Shown here piece after piece: positions 8,174-16,537 of a stretch of DNA of 64,000 nucleotides; position 1 is the first letter of the stretch; each line of letters begins with the position of its first letter. Below the pieces are notes generated by a model. That model made no database searches. It was not told where the DNA came from and saw nothing but the letters and a program-made list of their open reading frames with translations. The position numbers and the translations under genes were made by a program. This DNA is from Streptomyces sp. ERV7 (GTDB lineage: Bacteria > Actinomycetota > Actinomycetes > Streptomycetales > Streptomycetaceae), in NCBI RefSeq assembly GCF_001653515.1, contig NZ_LYOY01000001.1, positions 496,001 to 560,000 of the forward strand. The letters run 5' to 3'.

Positions 8174-9418
8174 ATGGCGGCGGGATATCTGGAGATCCTC
8201 CGGACGCGGCACGCCGCGCGACTGCTGGTGGGGACGCTGACCGGGCGGCTGCCGAACGCCACGGCGGCCATCGCCGTGGTCCTGTTCGTCCGCGCCGAGG
8301 GCGGCAGCTACTCGCTGGCGGGCGCGCTCACCGCGGTGTACGGCCTGGCCACCGCCGCCGGTCAGCCGCTGCTCGGCCGGTCCGTGGACCTGTACGGGCA
8401 GCCCCGGGTGATGCTGCCGGCGTCGGTGGCCAGCGCGCTGGGGATGGCCGTCCTCGCGTTCAGCGGCCTCGACCCGGTCGCGGTGGCGTACACGGCGATG
8501 GTGGTGGCCGGGTTCTGCACCCCGCCGCTGGAGGGCGGGCTGCGGGCGCTGTGGCCCAGCGTCCTGACCCGCCAGGACCAGGTGCACACCGCGTACGCGA
8601 TGGACGCGATAGCCCAGGAAGTGATGTTCACGGTCGGACCGCTCCTGGTCACCCTCGGTATCGCCCTGTGGTCGCCCGCCACCGCGCTGGTCGCCATCAA
8701 CGTGCTCGGGGTGCTCGGCGCGCTCTCGGTGGTCCTCTCGCGCCCCTCGCGCGCGTGGCGCTCGGCGCCGCGCGAGGCGCACTGGCTGGGCGCCCTGCGC
8801 TCCACCGGGCTGCTCGCGCTCCTCGGAGCCTTCTTCTTCGTCGGCCTGGCGCTGGGCGCGATCATCGTGGCGGCCTCCGCCTACGCGGACGACCACGGCA
8901 GAGACGCGATCTACGGCTGGCTGATGGCGGCGAACGGCCTGGGGGCGCTGCTCGGCGGTCTGGTGTACGGGGCGCGCCAGTGGGCCGGAGCTCCCGAGAA
9001 AAGGCTGGTTTCGCTCGTCGCGCTGCTCGCCGTGGGCTATCTGCCGCTGATGCTCGTCCCCGGTGTCGTCCCCATGGCCGGGCTCGCCGTGGTGTCCGGG
9101 CTCTTCCTCGCGCCGTGCATCGCCTGCGCGTTCATCGTGGTCGACCGGCACGCCCCGCGCGGCACCGTGACCGAGGCTTTCTCCTGGCTGGTGACCGCGT
9201 TCGGCGTCGGCACCGCGCTCGGCACGGCCGTCGCAGGTCCCGCCGTCGAACTCGGCGGCAGCGCGGCCGGCTTCGCCGTCGCGGGCGGGGGCGGGGCGGC
9301 CGCACTGGTGGTGCTGCTCGCCACCCGAGGGGTCCTCGCAGCTCCCGGGCGTACGGAAAGCGTCGTGGGAGTTGACCAAAATGATCCAACCCGTGCCGTC
9401 GAACCCGGTTTCAGCTGA
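8174..9418 (+). CDS. Major facilitator superfamily transporter
   Basis: A 414-residue integral membrane protein with about 12 hydrophobic segments. An amphipathic start is followed by LLVGTLTGRLPNATAAIAVV, and the conserved short loop between helices 2 and 3 lies around GQPLLGRSVDLYGQPRV. GAGG before the ATG is the ribosome site. It is divergent from a LacI-type regulator across a 27-bp palindrome, implying substrate-induced efflux. pafA starts 25 bases downstream. The substrate cannot be read from the sequence. Confidence 0.88.
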   Translation: MAAGYLEILRTRHAARLLVGTLTGRLPNATAAIAVVLFVRAEGGSYSLAGALTAVYGLATAAGQPLLGRSVDLYGQPRVMLPASVASALGMAVLAFSGLDPVAVAYTAMVVAGFCTPPLEGGLRALWPSVLTRQDQVHTAYAMDAIAQEVMFTVGPLLVTLGIALWSPATALVAINVLGVLGALSVVLSRPSRAWRSAPREAHWLGALRSTGLLALLGAFFFVGLALGAIIVAASAYADDHGRDAIYGWLMAANGLGALLGGLVYGARQWAGAPEKRLVSLVALLAVGYLPLMLVPGVVPMAGLAVVSGLFLAPCIACAFIVVDRHAPRGTVTEAFSWLVTAFGVGTALGTAVAGPAVELGGSAAGFAVAGGGGAAALVVLLATRGVLAAPGRTESVVGVDQNDPTRAVEPGFS

Positions 9419-9442
9419 GGGCAACGGGCGTAATGTTCAGTC

Positions 9443-10804
9443 ATGGACCGCCGCATTTTCGGGCTGGAGAACGAGTACGGCGTCACGTGCACGTTCAGGG
9501 GACAGCGCCGACTGTCACCTGACGAAGTGGCGCGCTACCTCTTCCGCCGTGTTGTGTCATGGGGCCGCAGCAGCAATGTCTTCCTGCGGAACGGCGCCCG
9601 CCTCTACCTCGACGTGGGTTCGCATCCGGAATACGCAACTCCCGAATGCGACAACGTGACCGAGCTGGTCACCCACGACAAGGCCGGCGAGCGCATTCTC
9701 GAAGGCCTGCTCGTCGACGCCGAACGCCGCCTGCACGAGGAGGGAATCGCGGGCGACGTCTACCTCTTCAAGAACAACACCGATTCCGCGGGAAACTCCT
9801 ACGGGTGCCACGAGAACTATCTCGTCGCCCGGCACGGCGAGTTCTCCCGGCTGGCGGACATCCTCATCCCCTTCCTGGTCACCCGTCAGCTCCTGTGCGG
9901 GGCGGGCAAGGTCCTCCAGACTCCGCGCGGCGCGGTCTACTGCGTCAGCCAGCGCGCCGAGCACATCTGGGAGGGCGTCAGCTCCGCGACGACCCGCTCG
10001 CGCCCGATCATCAACACCAGGGACGAGCCGCACGCCGACGCCGAGCGCTACCGGCGGCTGCACGTGATCGTCGGCGACTCCAACATGTCCGAGACGACCA
10101 TGCTGCTCAAGGTCGGTGCCACCGACCTGGTGCTGCGCATGATCGAGGCGGGCACGGTGATGCGCGACCTGACGCTGGAGAACCCGATCCGGGCGATCCG
10201 CGAGGTCTCGCACGACATCACGGGCCAGCGCAAGGTGCGCCTGGCCAGCGGTCGTGAGGCGTCGGCGCTGGAGGTCCAGCGGGAGTACTACGAGAAGGCC
10301 GTGGACTTCGTGGAGCGCCGGGGCATCCGCACCGGCACCGTCGACCAGGTCCTGGAGCTGTGGGGCCGCACGCTCGACGCGATCGAGGCCGAGGACCTGG
10401 ACCGGATCGGCACCGAGATCGACTGGGTCATGAAGTACCGGCTGATCGAGCGGTACCGGGCGAAGAACAACATGACCATGTCGCATCCGCGGGTCGCGCA
10501 GATAGACCTGGCGTACCACGACATCCACCGCCAGCGGGGGCTGTACTACCTGCTGGAGCGCAAGGGCCAGGCGGCGCGGATCTGCAACGACCTGAAGATC
10601 TTCGAGGGCAAGTCGGTGCCCCCGCAGACCACTCGGGCGCGGCTGCGCGGCGACTTCATCCGCCGGGCGCAGGAGCAGCGGCGGGACTTCACCGTCGACT
10701 GGGTGCACCTCAAGCTCAACGACCAGGCACAGCGCACCGTGCTGTGCAAGGACCCGTTCCGTTCCGTGGACGACCGGGTGGAGAAGCTGATCGCCGGTAT
10801 GTGA
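9443..10804 (+). CDS. pafA: Pup--protein ligase PafA
   Basis: A 453-residue full-length carboxylate-amine ligase that joins the C-terminal glutamate of Pup to substrate lysines using ATP. The N-terminal [50 protein letters not shown] and the C-terminal [18 protein letters not shown] are characteristic. In actinobacteria pafA normally lies near pup, dop and the proteasome genes. Here the adjacent sequence on the upstream side is the LacI/FUSC chimera and none of those partners is in the window. pafB and pafC follow downstream. A hairpin terminator comes directly after pafA. Confidence 0.96.
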   Translation: MDRRIFGLENEYGVTCTFRGQRRLSPDEVARYLFRRVVSWGRSSNVFLRNGARLYLDVGSHPEYATPECDNVTELVTHDKAGERILEGLLVDAERRLHEEGIAGDVYLFKNNTDSAGNSYGCHENYLVARHGEFSRLADILIPFLVTRQLLCGAGKVLQTPRGAVYCVSQRAEHIWEGVSSATTRSRPIINTRDEPHADAERYRRLHVIVGDSNMSETTMLLKVGATDLVLRMIEAGTVMRDLTLENPIRAIREVSHDITGQRKVRLASGREASALEVQREYYEKAVDFVERRGIRTGTVDQVLELWGRTLDAIEAEDLDRIGTEIDWVMKYRLIERYRAKNNMTMSHPRVAQIDLAYHDIHRQRGLYYLLERKGQAARICNDLKIFEGKSVPPQTTRARLRGDFIRRAQEQRRDFTVDWVHLKLNDQAQRTVLCKDPFRSVDDRVEKLIAGM

Positions 10805-10833
10805 CCGGATCATGAGACCGGCGACGTGAACAC

Positions 10834-10862
10834 GGGCCCCGTACGTTCCTCGTACGGGGCCC
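10834..10862 (+). terminator. Hairpin terminator after pafA
   Basis: GGGCCCCGTACG and CGTACGGGGCCC form a perfect 12-bp stem with a 5-base loop 30 bases past the pafA stop. Confidence 0.75.
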
Positions 10863-10918
10863 GTAGTACGCCTTAGAGTGGCGGCAAACTACCGTGCCGT
10901 CTGAGATCTGAGGAACAC

Positions 10919-11872
10919 GTGCGCCGACTTGCCGGCCTGCTCGCCGTCCCGCTGCTGCTGGTTGCCACAGCCGCCTGCGGAAGCGACGACAAGGGCTCCG
11001 ACTCCCCCTCCGACTCCGCCTCGATGAAGAACGGCCTGCCCGCCATCACCGCGGGCGCCAAGTTCGGGGAGAAGCCGACCCTCGCCAAGGGCGAGGGCAC
11101 CCCGCCCAAGGCCCTGAAGGTGAACGTCATCAGCGAGGGCAAGGGCGCGGCGCTCAAGAAGAACGACGCCGTGTCCGTGAACTACCTCGGTCAGGCCTGG
11201 GACTCGGACAAGCCGTTCGACAACAGCTTCGACCGCAAGGAGCCGTTCACGCTGACCCTCGGCGCCGGCCAGGTCATCAAGGGCTGGGACCAGGGCCTGG
11301 AGGGCCAGAAGGTCGGCAGCCGCGTCGAGCTGGGCATCCCGCCGGAGCTGGGCTACGGCGCGCAGGGCCAGGGCGACAGCATCAAGCCCAACGCCACCCT
11401 GGTCTTCGTCGTGGACATCGTGAAGGCGACCACCATCCCGGCCTCCGCCAAGGGCAAGGAGGTCGCGCAGGACGACAAGGACCTGCCGAAGGTGGGCACC
11501 AACACCGACGGCAAGGCGCCGACGCTGACCATCCCCAAGACCGACGCGCCCAAGAAGCTGGTCTCCGACTACGTGCTGGAGGGCGACGGCGACGTGGTGA
11601 AGGACACGGACACCGTGGTCCTGGCGTACGAGGCCTTCCTGTGGAAGGACAGCAAGAAGTTCGACAGCACCTACGACCAGGGCAAGACGCAGACCTTCGC
11701 GCTGCCCAACCTGACCCTCAAGGGCCTCAAGGCCGGACTGGTCGGCAAGAAGGTGGGCAGCCGCATCATGGTGGTCATCCCGCCGGACCAGGGCCTGGGC
11801 GACAAGGAGCAGTCGGGTATCCCGGCCAACTCGACCATGGTCTTCTCGATCGACATCCTGTCCAAGATGTGA
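10919..11872 (+). CDS. Secreted lipoprotein with two FKBP-type peptidyl-prolyl isomerase domains
   Basis: 317 residues. The N-terminus is a lipoprotein signal peptide with lipobox ATAAC (Cys about residue 20) followed by an acidic/serine linker. Two FKBP domains follow. The first (about 75-180) retains VSVNYLGQAW, PFDNSF and GQVIKGWDQGLEGQKVGSR. The second (about 215-317) is more divergent, with LTLKGLKAGLVGKKVGSR in place of the canonical VIxGW, so it may lack catalysis. The role is folding of exported proteins at the outer face of the membrane. A one-domain FKBP follows 58 bases downstream, probably in the same transcript. Confidence 0.92.
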   Translation: MRRLAGLLAVPLLLVATAACGSDDKGSDSPSDSASMKNGLPAITAGAKFGEKPTLAKGEGTPPKALKVNVISEGKGAALKKNDAVSVNYLGQAWDSDKPFDNSFDRKEPFTLTLGAGQVIKGWDQGLEGQKVGSRVELGIPPELGYGAQGQGDSIKPNATLVFVVDIVKATTIPASAKGKEVAQDDKDLPKVGTNTDGKAPTLTIPKTDAPKKLVSDYVLEGDGDVVKDTDTVVLAYEAFLWKDSKKFDSTYDQGKTQTFALPNLTLKGLKAGLVGKKVGSRIMVVIPPDQGLGDKEQSGIPANSTMVFSIDILSKM

Positions 11873-11929
11873 CGGTGAAGATGTAAGACTGTCCGGGTTG
11901 CCCTGCACGTATTCAAGAGGAGCAGTTCA

Positions 11930-12301
11930 GTGAGCATCGAGAAGCCCGAGATCGACTTCCCCGAGGGCGAGCCGCCGGCGGACCTGGAGATCAAGGAGAT
12001 CTGGGAGGGCGACGGCAACGTCGCCAAGGCGGGCGACTTCGTGAAGGTCCACTACGTGGGCGTCGCCTTCTCCACCGGTGAGGAGTTCGACTCCTCCTGG
12101 AGCCGCGGCAACCCGCTGGAGTTCAAGCTCGGTGTCGGCCAGGTCATCCAGGGCTGGGACAAGGGCGTCCAGGGCATGAAGGTCGGCGGCCGTCGCCAGC
12201 TGACCATCCCCGCGCACCTCGCCTACGGCGACCGTGGCGCCGGTGGCCGGATCGCGCCGGGCGAGACGCTTATCTTCGTCTGCGACCTGGTCGCTGTCTG
12301 A
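11930..12301 (+). CDS. FKBP-type peptidyl-prolyl cis-trans isomerase (cytoplasmic)
   Basis: A 123-residue single-domain FKBP with the complete active-site set: VHYVGVAFSTGEEFDSSW, GQVIQGWDKGVQGMKVGGRR and LAYGDRGAGGRIAPGETLIF. There is no signal peptide. Ribosome site GAGGAG lies 9 bases before the GTG start. It is paired with the upstream lipoprotein FKBP and followed by a strong terminator. Confidence 0.95.
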   Translation: MSIEKPEIDFPEGEPPADLEIKEIWEGDGNVAKAGDFVKVHYVGVAFSTGEEFDSSWSRGNPLEFKLGVGQVIQGWDKGVQGMKVGGRRQLTIPAHLAYGDRGAGGRIAPGETLIFVCDLVAV

Positions 12302-12318
12302 TCACACCCGATCACACC

Positions 12319-12355
12319 GAGGGCCCGTGCCGTCCGGCATGGGCCCTCGGCTTTT
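12319..12355 (+). terminator. Rho-independent terminator after the FKBP pair
   Basis: GAGGGCCCGTGCC pairs with GGCATGGGCCCTC (one G-T wobble) and is followed by GGCTTTTG. It separates the FKBP genes from pafB. Confidence 0.85.
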
Positions 12356-12426
12356 GCCACGAGAGCCGGGGGCGGTACGGTCAACGGTCGGGAGCAGCAG
12401 GATTCGAGGAGAGGCGAAGGGCGTCG

Positions 12427-13401
12427 ATGGCGATTGCCAAGGCCGAGCGGCTGATGAACCTGGCGCTGTGTCTGCTGGGGACGCGCCGTCCGCTCAGCAA
12501 GCGCGAACTGCGCGGTTCCATCGAGGCGTATGTCGAGGCCGCTGGGCCGGAAGGAAGCGCGGCGGGCTCGGACGACGCCTTCAACCGGATGTTCGAGCGC
12601 GACAAGGATGATCTGCGCGAACTCGGCCTGGTCATCGAGACGGTGGAGAACCTCGACGGCGACACCGGCTATCTGGCCCGCCGCGACTCCAACCGGCTGC
12701 CGCCCGTCCAGCTGGACGCCGAGGAGGCCGCGGCGCTCGGGCTCGCCGCCCGGGTCTGGCAGCAGGCCCGGCTCGCGGGCGCGGCCAGCGGCGCACTGCA
12801 GAAGCTGCGCGCCGCCGGAATGCCGGAGGCGGACAACCCGTACGAGCACAGCGCGATCGAGCCGCGCATCCCGGTGCACGAGGCCGCTTTCGAGCCATTG
12901 ATGCTGGCGTGCCGCGACCGCCGCCCGGTCGTCTTCGAGTACCGCAAGGCCACCGCGGCCCGCCCCGGCACCCGCCATGTCGAGCCGTGGACCCTGGAGT
13001 GCTGGCGCGGCCACTGGTATCTGGCGGGCTGGGACCGTGACCGGGGCGCCGAGCGGGTCTTCCGGCTCTCCCGGATCACCGGCAAGGTGCGCTCGCGGGC
13101 CGGCGCGTTCACCGCGCCGGTGCCCGATGTGGTCACCGTGCGCGAGACCGTGGAGAGCTGGGCGGGGGAGACCGCCACCCGCTCCGCGCGGATCAGGCTG
13201 CGCGCCGGCGCCGGCTATCCGCTGCGCTCACGTGCCACCTCGACGCGGGAACTCGGCGACGGGTGGGACGAGTTGGAGATTCCGTACGGGCACGGGCTCG
13301 ACGCCTGGCTCGTGGAGTTCGGCCCCGATGTGGTCGTGCTGGAGCCCGCGGATCTGCGGGCCGACGTGGTGGACCGGCTGCGCGCCGTGGCCAAGGGCTG
13401 A
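12427..13401 (+). CDS. pafB: WYL-domain transcriptional regulator PafB
   Basis: A 324-residue protein with an N-terminal winged HTH (ERLMNLALCLLGTRRPLSKREL) and the FNRMFERDKDDLRELG linker typical of PafB. A WYL domain follows around LACRDRRPVVFEYRK...RHVEPWTLECWRGHWYLAGWD, then a WCX tail. PafB and PafC act together as an activator of the LexA-independent DNA-damage response. pafC follows after 15 bases, so the two are co-transcribed. Confidence 0.92.
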   Translation: MAIAKAERLMNLALCLLGTRRPLSKRELRGSIEAYVEAAGPEGSAAGSDDAFNRMFERDKDDLRELGLVIETVENLDGDTGYLARRDSNRLPPVQLDAEEAAALGLAARVWQQARLAGAASGALQKLRAAGMPEADNPYEHSAIEPRIPVHEAAFEPLMLACRDRRPVVFEYRKATAARPGTRHVEPWTLECWRGHWYLAGWDRDRGAERVFRLSRITGKVRSRAGAFTAPVPDVVTVRETVESWAGETATRSARIRLRAGAGYPLRSRATSTRELGDGWDELEIPYGHGLDAWLVEFGPDVVVLEPADLRADVVDRLRAVAKG

Positions 13402-13416
13402 GGGGACCGGACGACC

Positions 13417-14403
13417 ATGGCTGCCAACGCCATCGACCAGACGCGGCGGATGCTCTCCCTCGTCACCTATCTGCGCGAGCGGCCCGGGGCGCACGTCGCC
13501 GACGTGGCCCGCGCCTTCGGGATCACCGAGGACGAGCTGATCTCGGACCTCGACGTGCTGCCCATGTGCGGGACCAGCTTCCGCGGCGGCGACCTGCTCG
13601 ACATCGACACCGACGGCGACCGCATCTGGTGGCGCAATCCGAACGCGCTGGGCGCCGAGGCGGCCGAGCCGCTGCGGATCGCCGCCGACGAGGCGACCGC
13701 GCTGCTCGTCGCGGCCCGCGCGGTGGCGACGCTGCCGGGGCTGCGCGAGGGCGACCGCCAGGCGCTGCTGCGCGCCACCGCCAAGCTGGAGGCGGCGGCA
13801 GGGGAGGCCGCGGGCGCCAGCTCCCGGCTCTCGGTGACCTTCGAGTCGGAGGGCGGGGTCTTCGCCGACGTCGACCGGGCGATCTCGGAGCGGCGGCGGC
13901 TGTGGGTGCGTTACTACTCGCCCGCGCGCGACGAGCTCACCGAGCGCGAGGTCGACCCGATCCGGCTCTTCGCCGTCGGTCATACGTATATGGAGGCGTG
14001 GTGCCGCCTCTCCGAGGCGCGCCGCACCTTCCGCCTCGACCGGGTGGCCGAAATCCGGCTGCTCGACGAGCCGGCCGCACCGCCCGAGCTGGAGCTGAGG
14101 GACCTCTCGGAGGGACTGGTGCAGCCCGCCGCCGAGGACCCGGAGGTGATCGTCGAGGTGGGGCCCGGCGGGCGCTGGGTCGCCGAGTACTACCCGCACG
14201 ACAGCGCCGAGGAGCTGGCGGACGGCGGTCTGCGGATCACCCTGCGCACCCCGGAGCCGGCCTCGCTGCGGCGCCTCGCGCTGCGCCTCGGCCGCGACGG
14301 CCGGATCGTCGCCCCCGACGAACTGGCCGAAAGTGCCCGCAGTGCTGCGCTGGCGGCGCTCGCTGCGTACGAAGAGCAGAGCGCGCACGACGGACAGAGC
14401 TGA
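13417..14403 (+). CDS. pafC: WYL-domain transcriptional regulator PafC
   Basis: A 328-residue partner of PafB: N-terminal HTH (TRRMLSLVTYLRERPGAHVADVARAFGI), a WYL region around ISERRRLWVRYYSPARDELTEREVDPI and AVGHTYMEAWCRLSEARRTFRLDR, and a WCX C-terminus. WYL domains are thought to sense single-stranded DNA or nucleotide signals. It is immediately downstream of pafB, and a small zinc-ribbon gene starts 6 bases after its stop. Confidence 0.92.
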   Translation: MAANAIDQTRRMLSLVTYLRERPGAHVADVARAFGITEDELISDLDVLPMCGTSFRGGDLLDIDTDGDRIWWRNPNALGAEAAEPLRIAADEATALLVAARAVATLPGLREGDRQALLRATAKLEAAAGEAAGASSRLSVTFESEGGVFADVDRAISERRRLWVRYYSPARDELTEREVDPIRLFAVGHTYMEAWCRLSEARRTFRLDRVAEIRLLDEPAAPPELELRDLSEGLVQPAAEDPEVIVEVGPGGRWVAEYYPHDSAEELADGGLRITLRTPEPASLRRLALRLGRDGRIVAPDELAESARSAALAALAAYEEQSAHDGQS

Positions 14404-14409
14404 GGAGAT

Positions 14410-14682
14410 ATGCGGAATATGTCGGTGATGCCCGGTATTTCTCGTCAGGTGGCCGCAGTCCAGTCGGTGCTCTTCAAAGCCGCCTGCCCGGACTGCCGTG
14501 CCCGCTTCGAGCTGGCCGCCGGGGCGCTGCGGCTGGCCATCGGCGCCAGCCGCCGCACCACCTTCTACTCCTTCACCTGCCCCGAGTGCGGCTCCGCCGT
14601 ACGCAAGCCGGCCGGTGAGCGCATCGTCGAACTCCTCACCGGCGGAGGGGTCCGCACCCTCCGCCTCCACTCCAGCGTCTAG
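14410..14682 (+). CDS. Small zinc-ribbon-like hypothetical protein
   Basis: A 90-residue protein with two CxxC knuckles, CPDC (about residue 27) and CPEC (about 57), separated by about 27 residues, which is a typical zinc-ribbon spacing. The hydrophobic stretch FELAAGALRLAIG lies between. TGAGGAG spans the pafC stop and the ATG start, so translation is coupled to pafC. That ties it to the PafBC regulon by position only. No specific function recognised. Confidence 0.65.
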   Translation: MRNMSVMPGISRQVAAVQSVLFKAACPDCRARFELAAGALRLAIGASRRTTFYSFTCPECGSAVRKPAGERIVELLTGGGVRTLRLHSSV

Positions 14683-14691
14683 GGTCCGCTC

Positions 14692-14889
14692 ATGTTCTGG
14701 CCGATGACCGCCATCGCCCTCGGGTTCCTCGGAATCGCCGTCCTCGGTGTCCTCGCGATCAAGGTGTTCGTCGAGGCCCAGCGGCTCGGCCGCCAAGTGG
14801 CCGATACCACACGGAAGATCAACAGCGCCGCCGAGGAGCTCGAACGCGCCGCAGTTGAACTCTCGGCCACGGGAGAGACCTTGCGGTGA
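14692..14889 (+). CDS. Single-pass membrane protein with coiled-coil tail
   Basis: A 65-residue protein with one N-terminal transmembrane helix (FWPMTAIALGFLGIAVLGVL) followed by a heptad-rich amphipathic helix (RLGRQVADTTRKINSAAEELERAAVELS). It starts 9 bases after the zinc-ribbon gene and lies upstream of tatA. It resembles small DUF948-like membrane proteins; I do not recognise a proven function. Confidence 0.6.
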   Translation: MFWPMTAIALGFLGIAVLGVLAIKVFVEAQRLGRQVADTTRKINSAAEELERAAVELSATGETLR

Positions 14890-15098
14890 CGGTGGGGACT
14901 CCTGTGTGTCCGTCCCTTTAGGTACGCTTCAGAGCACGGACCACGGAGCGAGGCAGTGGGCCGTGTTCGGGACGACGCACGGGGATTGCCCAGCGTTCAC
15001 CCCTGCGCGTTACGATCGCTGCACGCAACCGGTCGGACACCAGTCCGACCGGGACCCGCAGCCCCACCCACGTCGCCTCGGTGAGAAGGTAAAAGCTT
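14890..15098 (+). promoter_or_regulatory. tatA upstream region
   Basis: 209 bases without a supported gene. It holds the probable tatA promoter and, just before the ATG, a GGTAAAAGC ribosome-site region. No clear inverted repeat or riboswitch was seen. Confidence 0.35.
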
Positions 15099-15380
15099 AT
15101 GTTCGGAAGGCTCGGCGCCCCCGAGATCATTCTCATCCTCGTCGTCATCGTCCTGCTGTTCGGTGCGAAGAAGCTTCCGGACATGGCGCGCTCGCTCGGC
15201 AAGTCCGCGCGGATCCTCAAGAGCGAGGCGAAGGCCATGAAGTCCGACGGCCAGCAGACCGCCCCCGCCGACCCGCCGCAGCCGGGCGAGCAGCCGCCGG
15301 CGCAGCGCACCATCCAGTCGGCCCCCGGCGACGTCAGCAGCTCGCGTCCCGTCACCGAGCCGACCGACTCCACCCGCTGA
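15099..15380 (+). CDS. tatA: Sec-independent translocase subunit TatA
   Basis: A 93-residue protein with the short N-terminal membrane helix ([21 protein letters not shown]) including the FGxxKLP hinge, then the amphipathic helix [20 protein letters not shown] and a Pro/Gln-rich tail. It forms the Tat pore that exports folded proteins carrying twin-arginine signals. It is followed 62 bases later by tatC. Confidence 0.95.
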   Translation: MFGRLGAPEIILILVVIVLLFGAKKLPDMARSLGKSARILKSEAKAMKSDGQQTAPADPPQPGEQPPAQRTIQSAPGDVSSSRPVTEPTDSTR

Positions 15381-15442
15381 CACCTGGGCCGAAGCAGGCG
15401 CTGATCACCAAGGTGCCCTGCCGCACGAGATGAGGACGTGGG

Positions 15443-16399
15443 TTGCTGAAGTCTGCCCGCAATGAGCAGAAGGACCCGGAGGGGCGGATGCCCCTCTCGG
15501 ACCATCTCCGTGAGCTGCGCAACCGGCTCGCCAAGTCGGTCCTCGCGATCCTTGTCTGCGCCGTGGTGGCGGCGTTCTACTACAAGGACATCGTCGACCT
15601 GGTCATCAAGCCGATCAGGGAGTCGGTCGGCTGCCCGGACGGCTTCGAGACGCTGGCCCAGAAGGACAGCAAGGACCACTGCGGCAACGTCACGATGTCC
15701 GGCCTCATGTCGCCGTTCACGTTGATGATCAAGACGTCCCTGGTGGCGGGCGTCGTGGGGGCCAGCCCGGTCTGGCTCTACCAGCTCTGGGCGTTCGTCG
15801 CCCCGGGCCTGCACAAGAACGAGAAGAAGTACTCGCTGGGCTTCGTCGCGGCGGGCTTCCCGCTCTTCGTGGCCGGCGGCTGGTTCTCGTACCATGTCCT
15901 GCCCGCCGCGGCGAAGGTGCTGCTCGAATTCACCCCCGACGGCGCGCTGAACCTGCTTCCGCTGAACGAGCTCATCGACCTCGTACTGCGGATGATCGTG
16001 GTCTTCGGCCTCTCCTTCGAGCTGCCGCTCCTTCTGATCATGCTGAACTTCGGCGGGGTGCTCACCGGCCGCCGGATGCTCGGCTGGTGGCGCGGCATGA
16101 TCATGGGTGTCACCGTTTTCTCGGCCTTCGCGACGCCGACGGTCGACCCGATGTCGATGCTGCTGCTCGCCGGCCCCATCGTGGTGCTGTACTTCATCGC
16201 CGTCGGCATCTCGATGCTCAACGACAAGCGCCGCCGCGAGCGCGCGGCCTCCGGTCCCGGCGACGACGAGGCCTCCGACCTCGACCTCACGCCGCAGGAC
16301 CTCGGGGAGATCGAGCCGGTGACGACCCCGGCCCTGCCCGAGCAGTCCGACGGCGGCCGCACCGGCAGCCGGGTCAACGGCTACGACGACATCACCTGA
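15443..16399 (+). CDS. tatC: Sec-independent translocase subunit TatC
   Basis: A 318-residue six-helix receptor for twin-arginine signals. The MPLSDHLRELRNRL N-terminal motif with the signal-binding glutamate region, TSLVAGVVGASPVWLYQLWAFVAPGL and FGLSFELPLLLIML are all family hallmarks. The start chosen is a TTG at 15443; the internal ATG of MPLSDHL is a less likely alternative. The C-terminal charged tail is typical of actinobacterial TatC. tatB is not adjacent, as is usual in Streptomyces. Confidence 0.94.
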   Translation: MLKSARNEQKDPEGRMPLSDHLRELRNRLAKSVLAILVCAVVAAFYYKDIVDLVIKPIRESVGCPDGFETLAQKDSKDHCGNVTMSGLMSPFTLMIKTSLVAGVVGASPVWLYQLWAFVAPGLHKNEKKYSLGFVAAGFPLFVAGGWFSYHVLPAAAKVLLEFTPDGALNLLPLNELIDLVLRMIVVFGLSFELPLLLIMLNFGGVLTGRRMLGWWRGMIMGVTVFSAFATPTVDPMSMLLLAGPIVVLYFIAVGISMLNDKRRRERAASGPGDDEASDLDLTPQDLGEIEPVTTPALPEQSDGGRTGSRVNGYDDIT

Positions 16400-16410
16400 T
16401 CCCACGCCGT

Positions 16411-16450
16411 GAAGCGGCCGGGGCGCGCACGGCGCGCACCCGGCCGCTTC
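16411..16450 (+). terminator. Hairpin terminator after tatC
   Basis: GAAGCGGCCGGG pairs with the CCCGGCCGCTTC region around a GC-rich inner stem (GCGCGC/GCGCGC). Confidence 0.7.
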
Positions 16451-16537
16451 CGCGTTCCCGGGCCCCTTTGCGGCGAGGACCCGTACCGATAAAGATCGCG
16501 ACCTCTGTCAGAGGCGGCGGGTAGGCTCGAAGACAAG

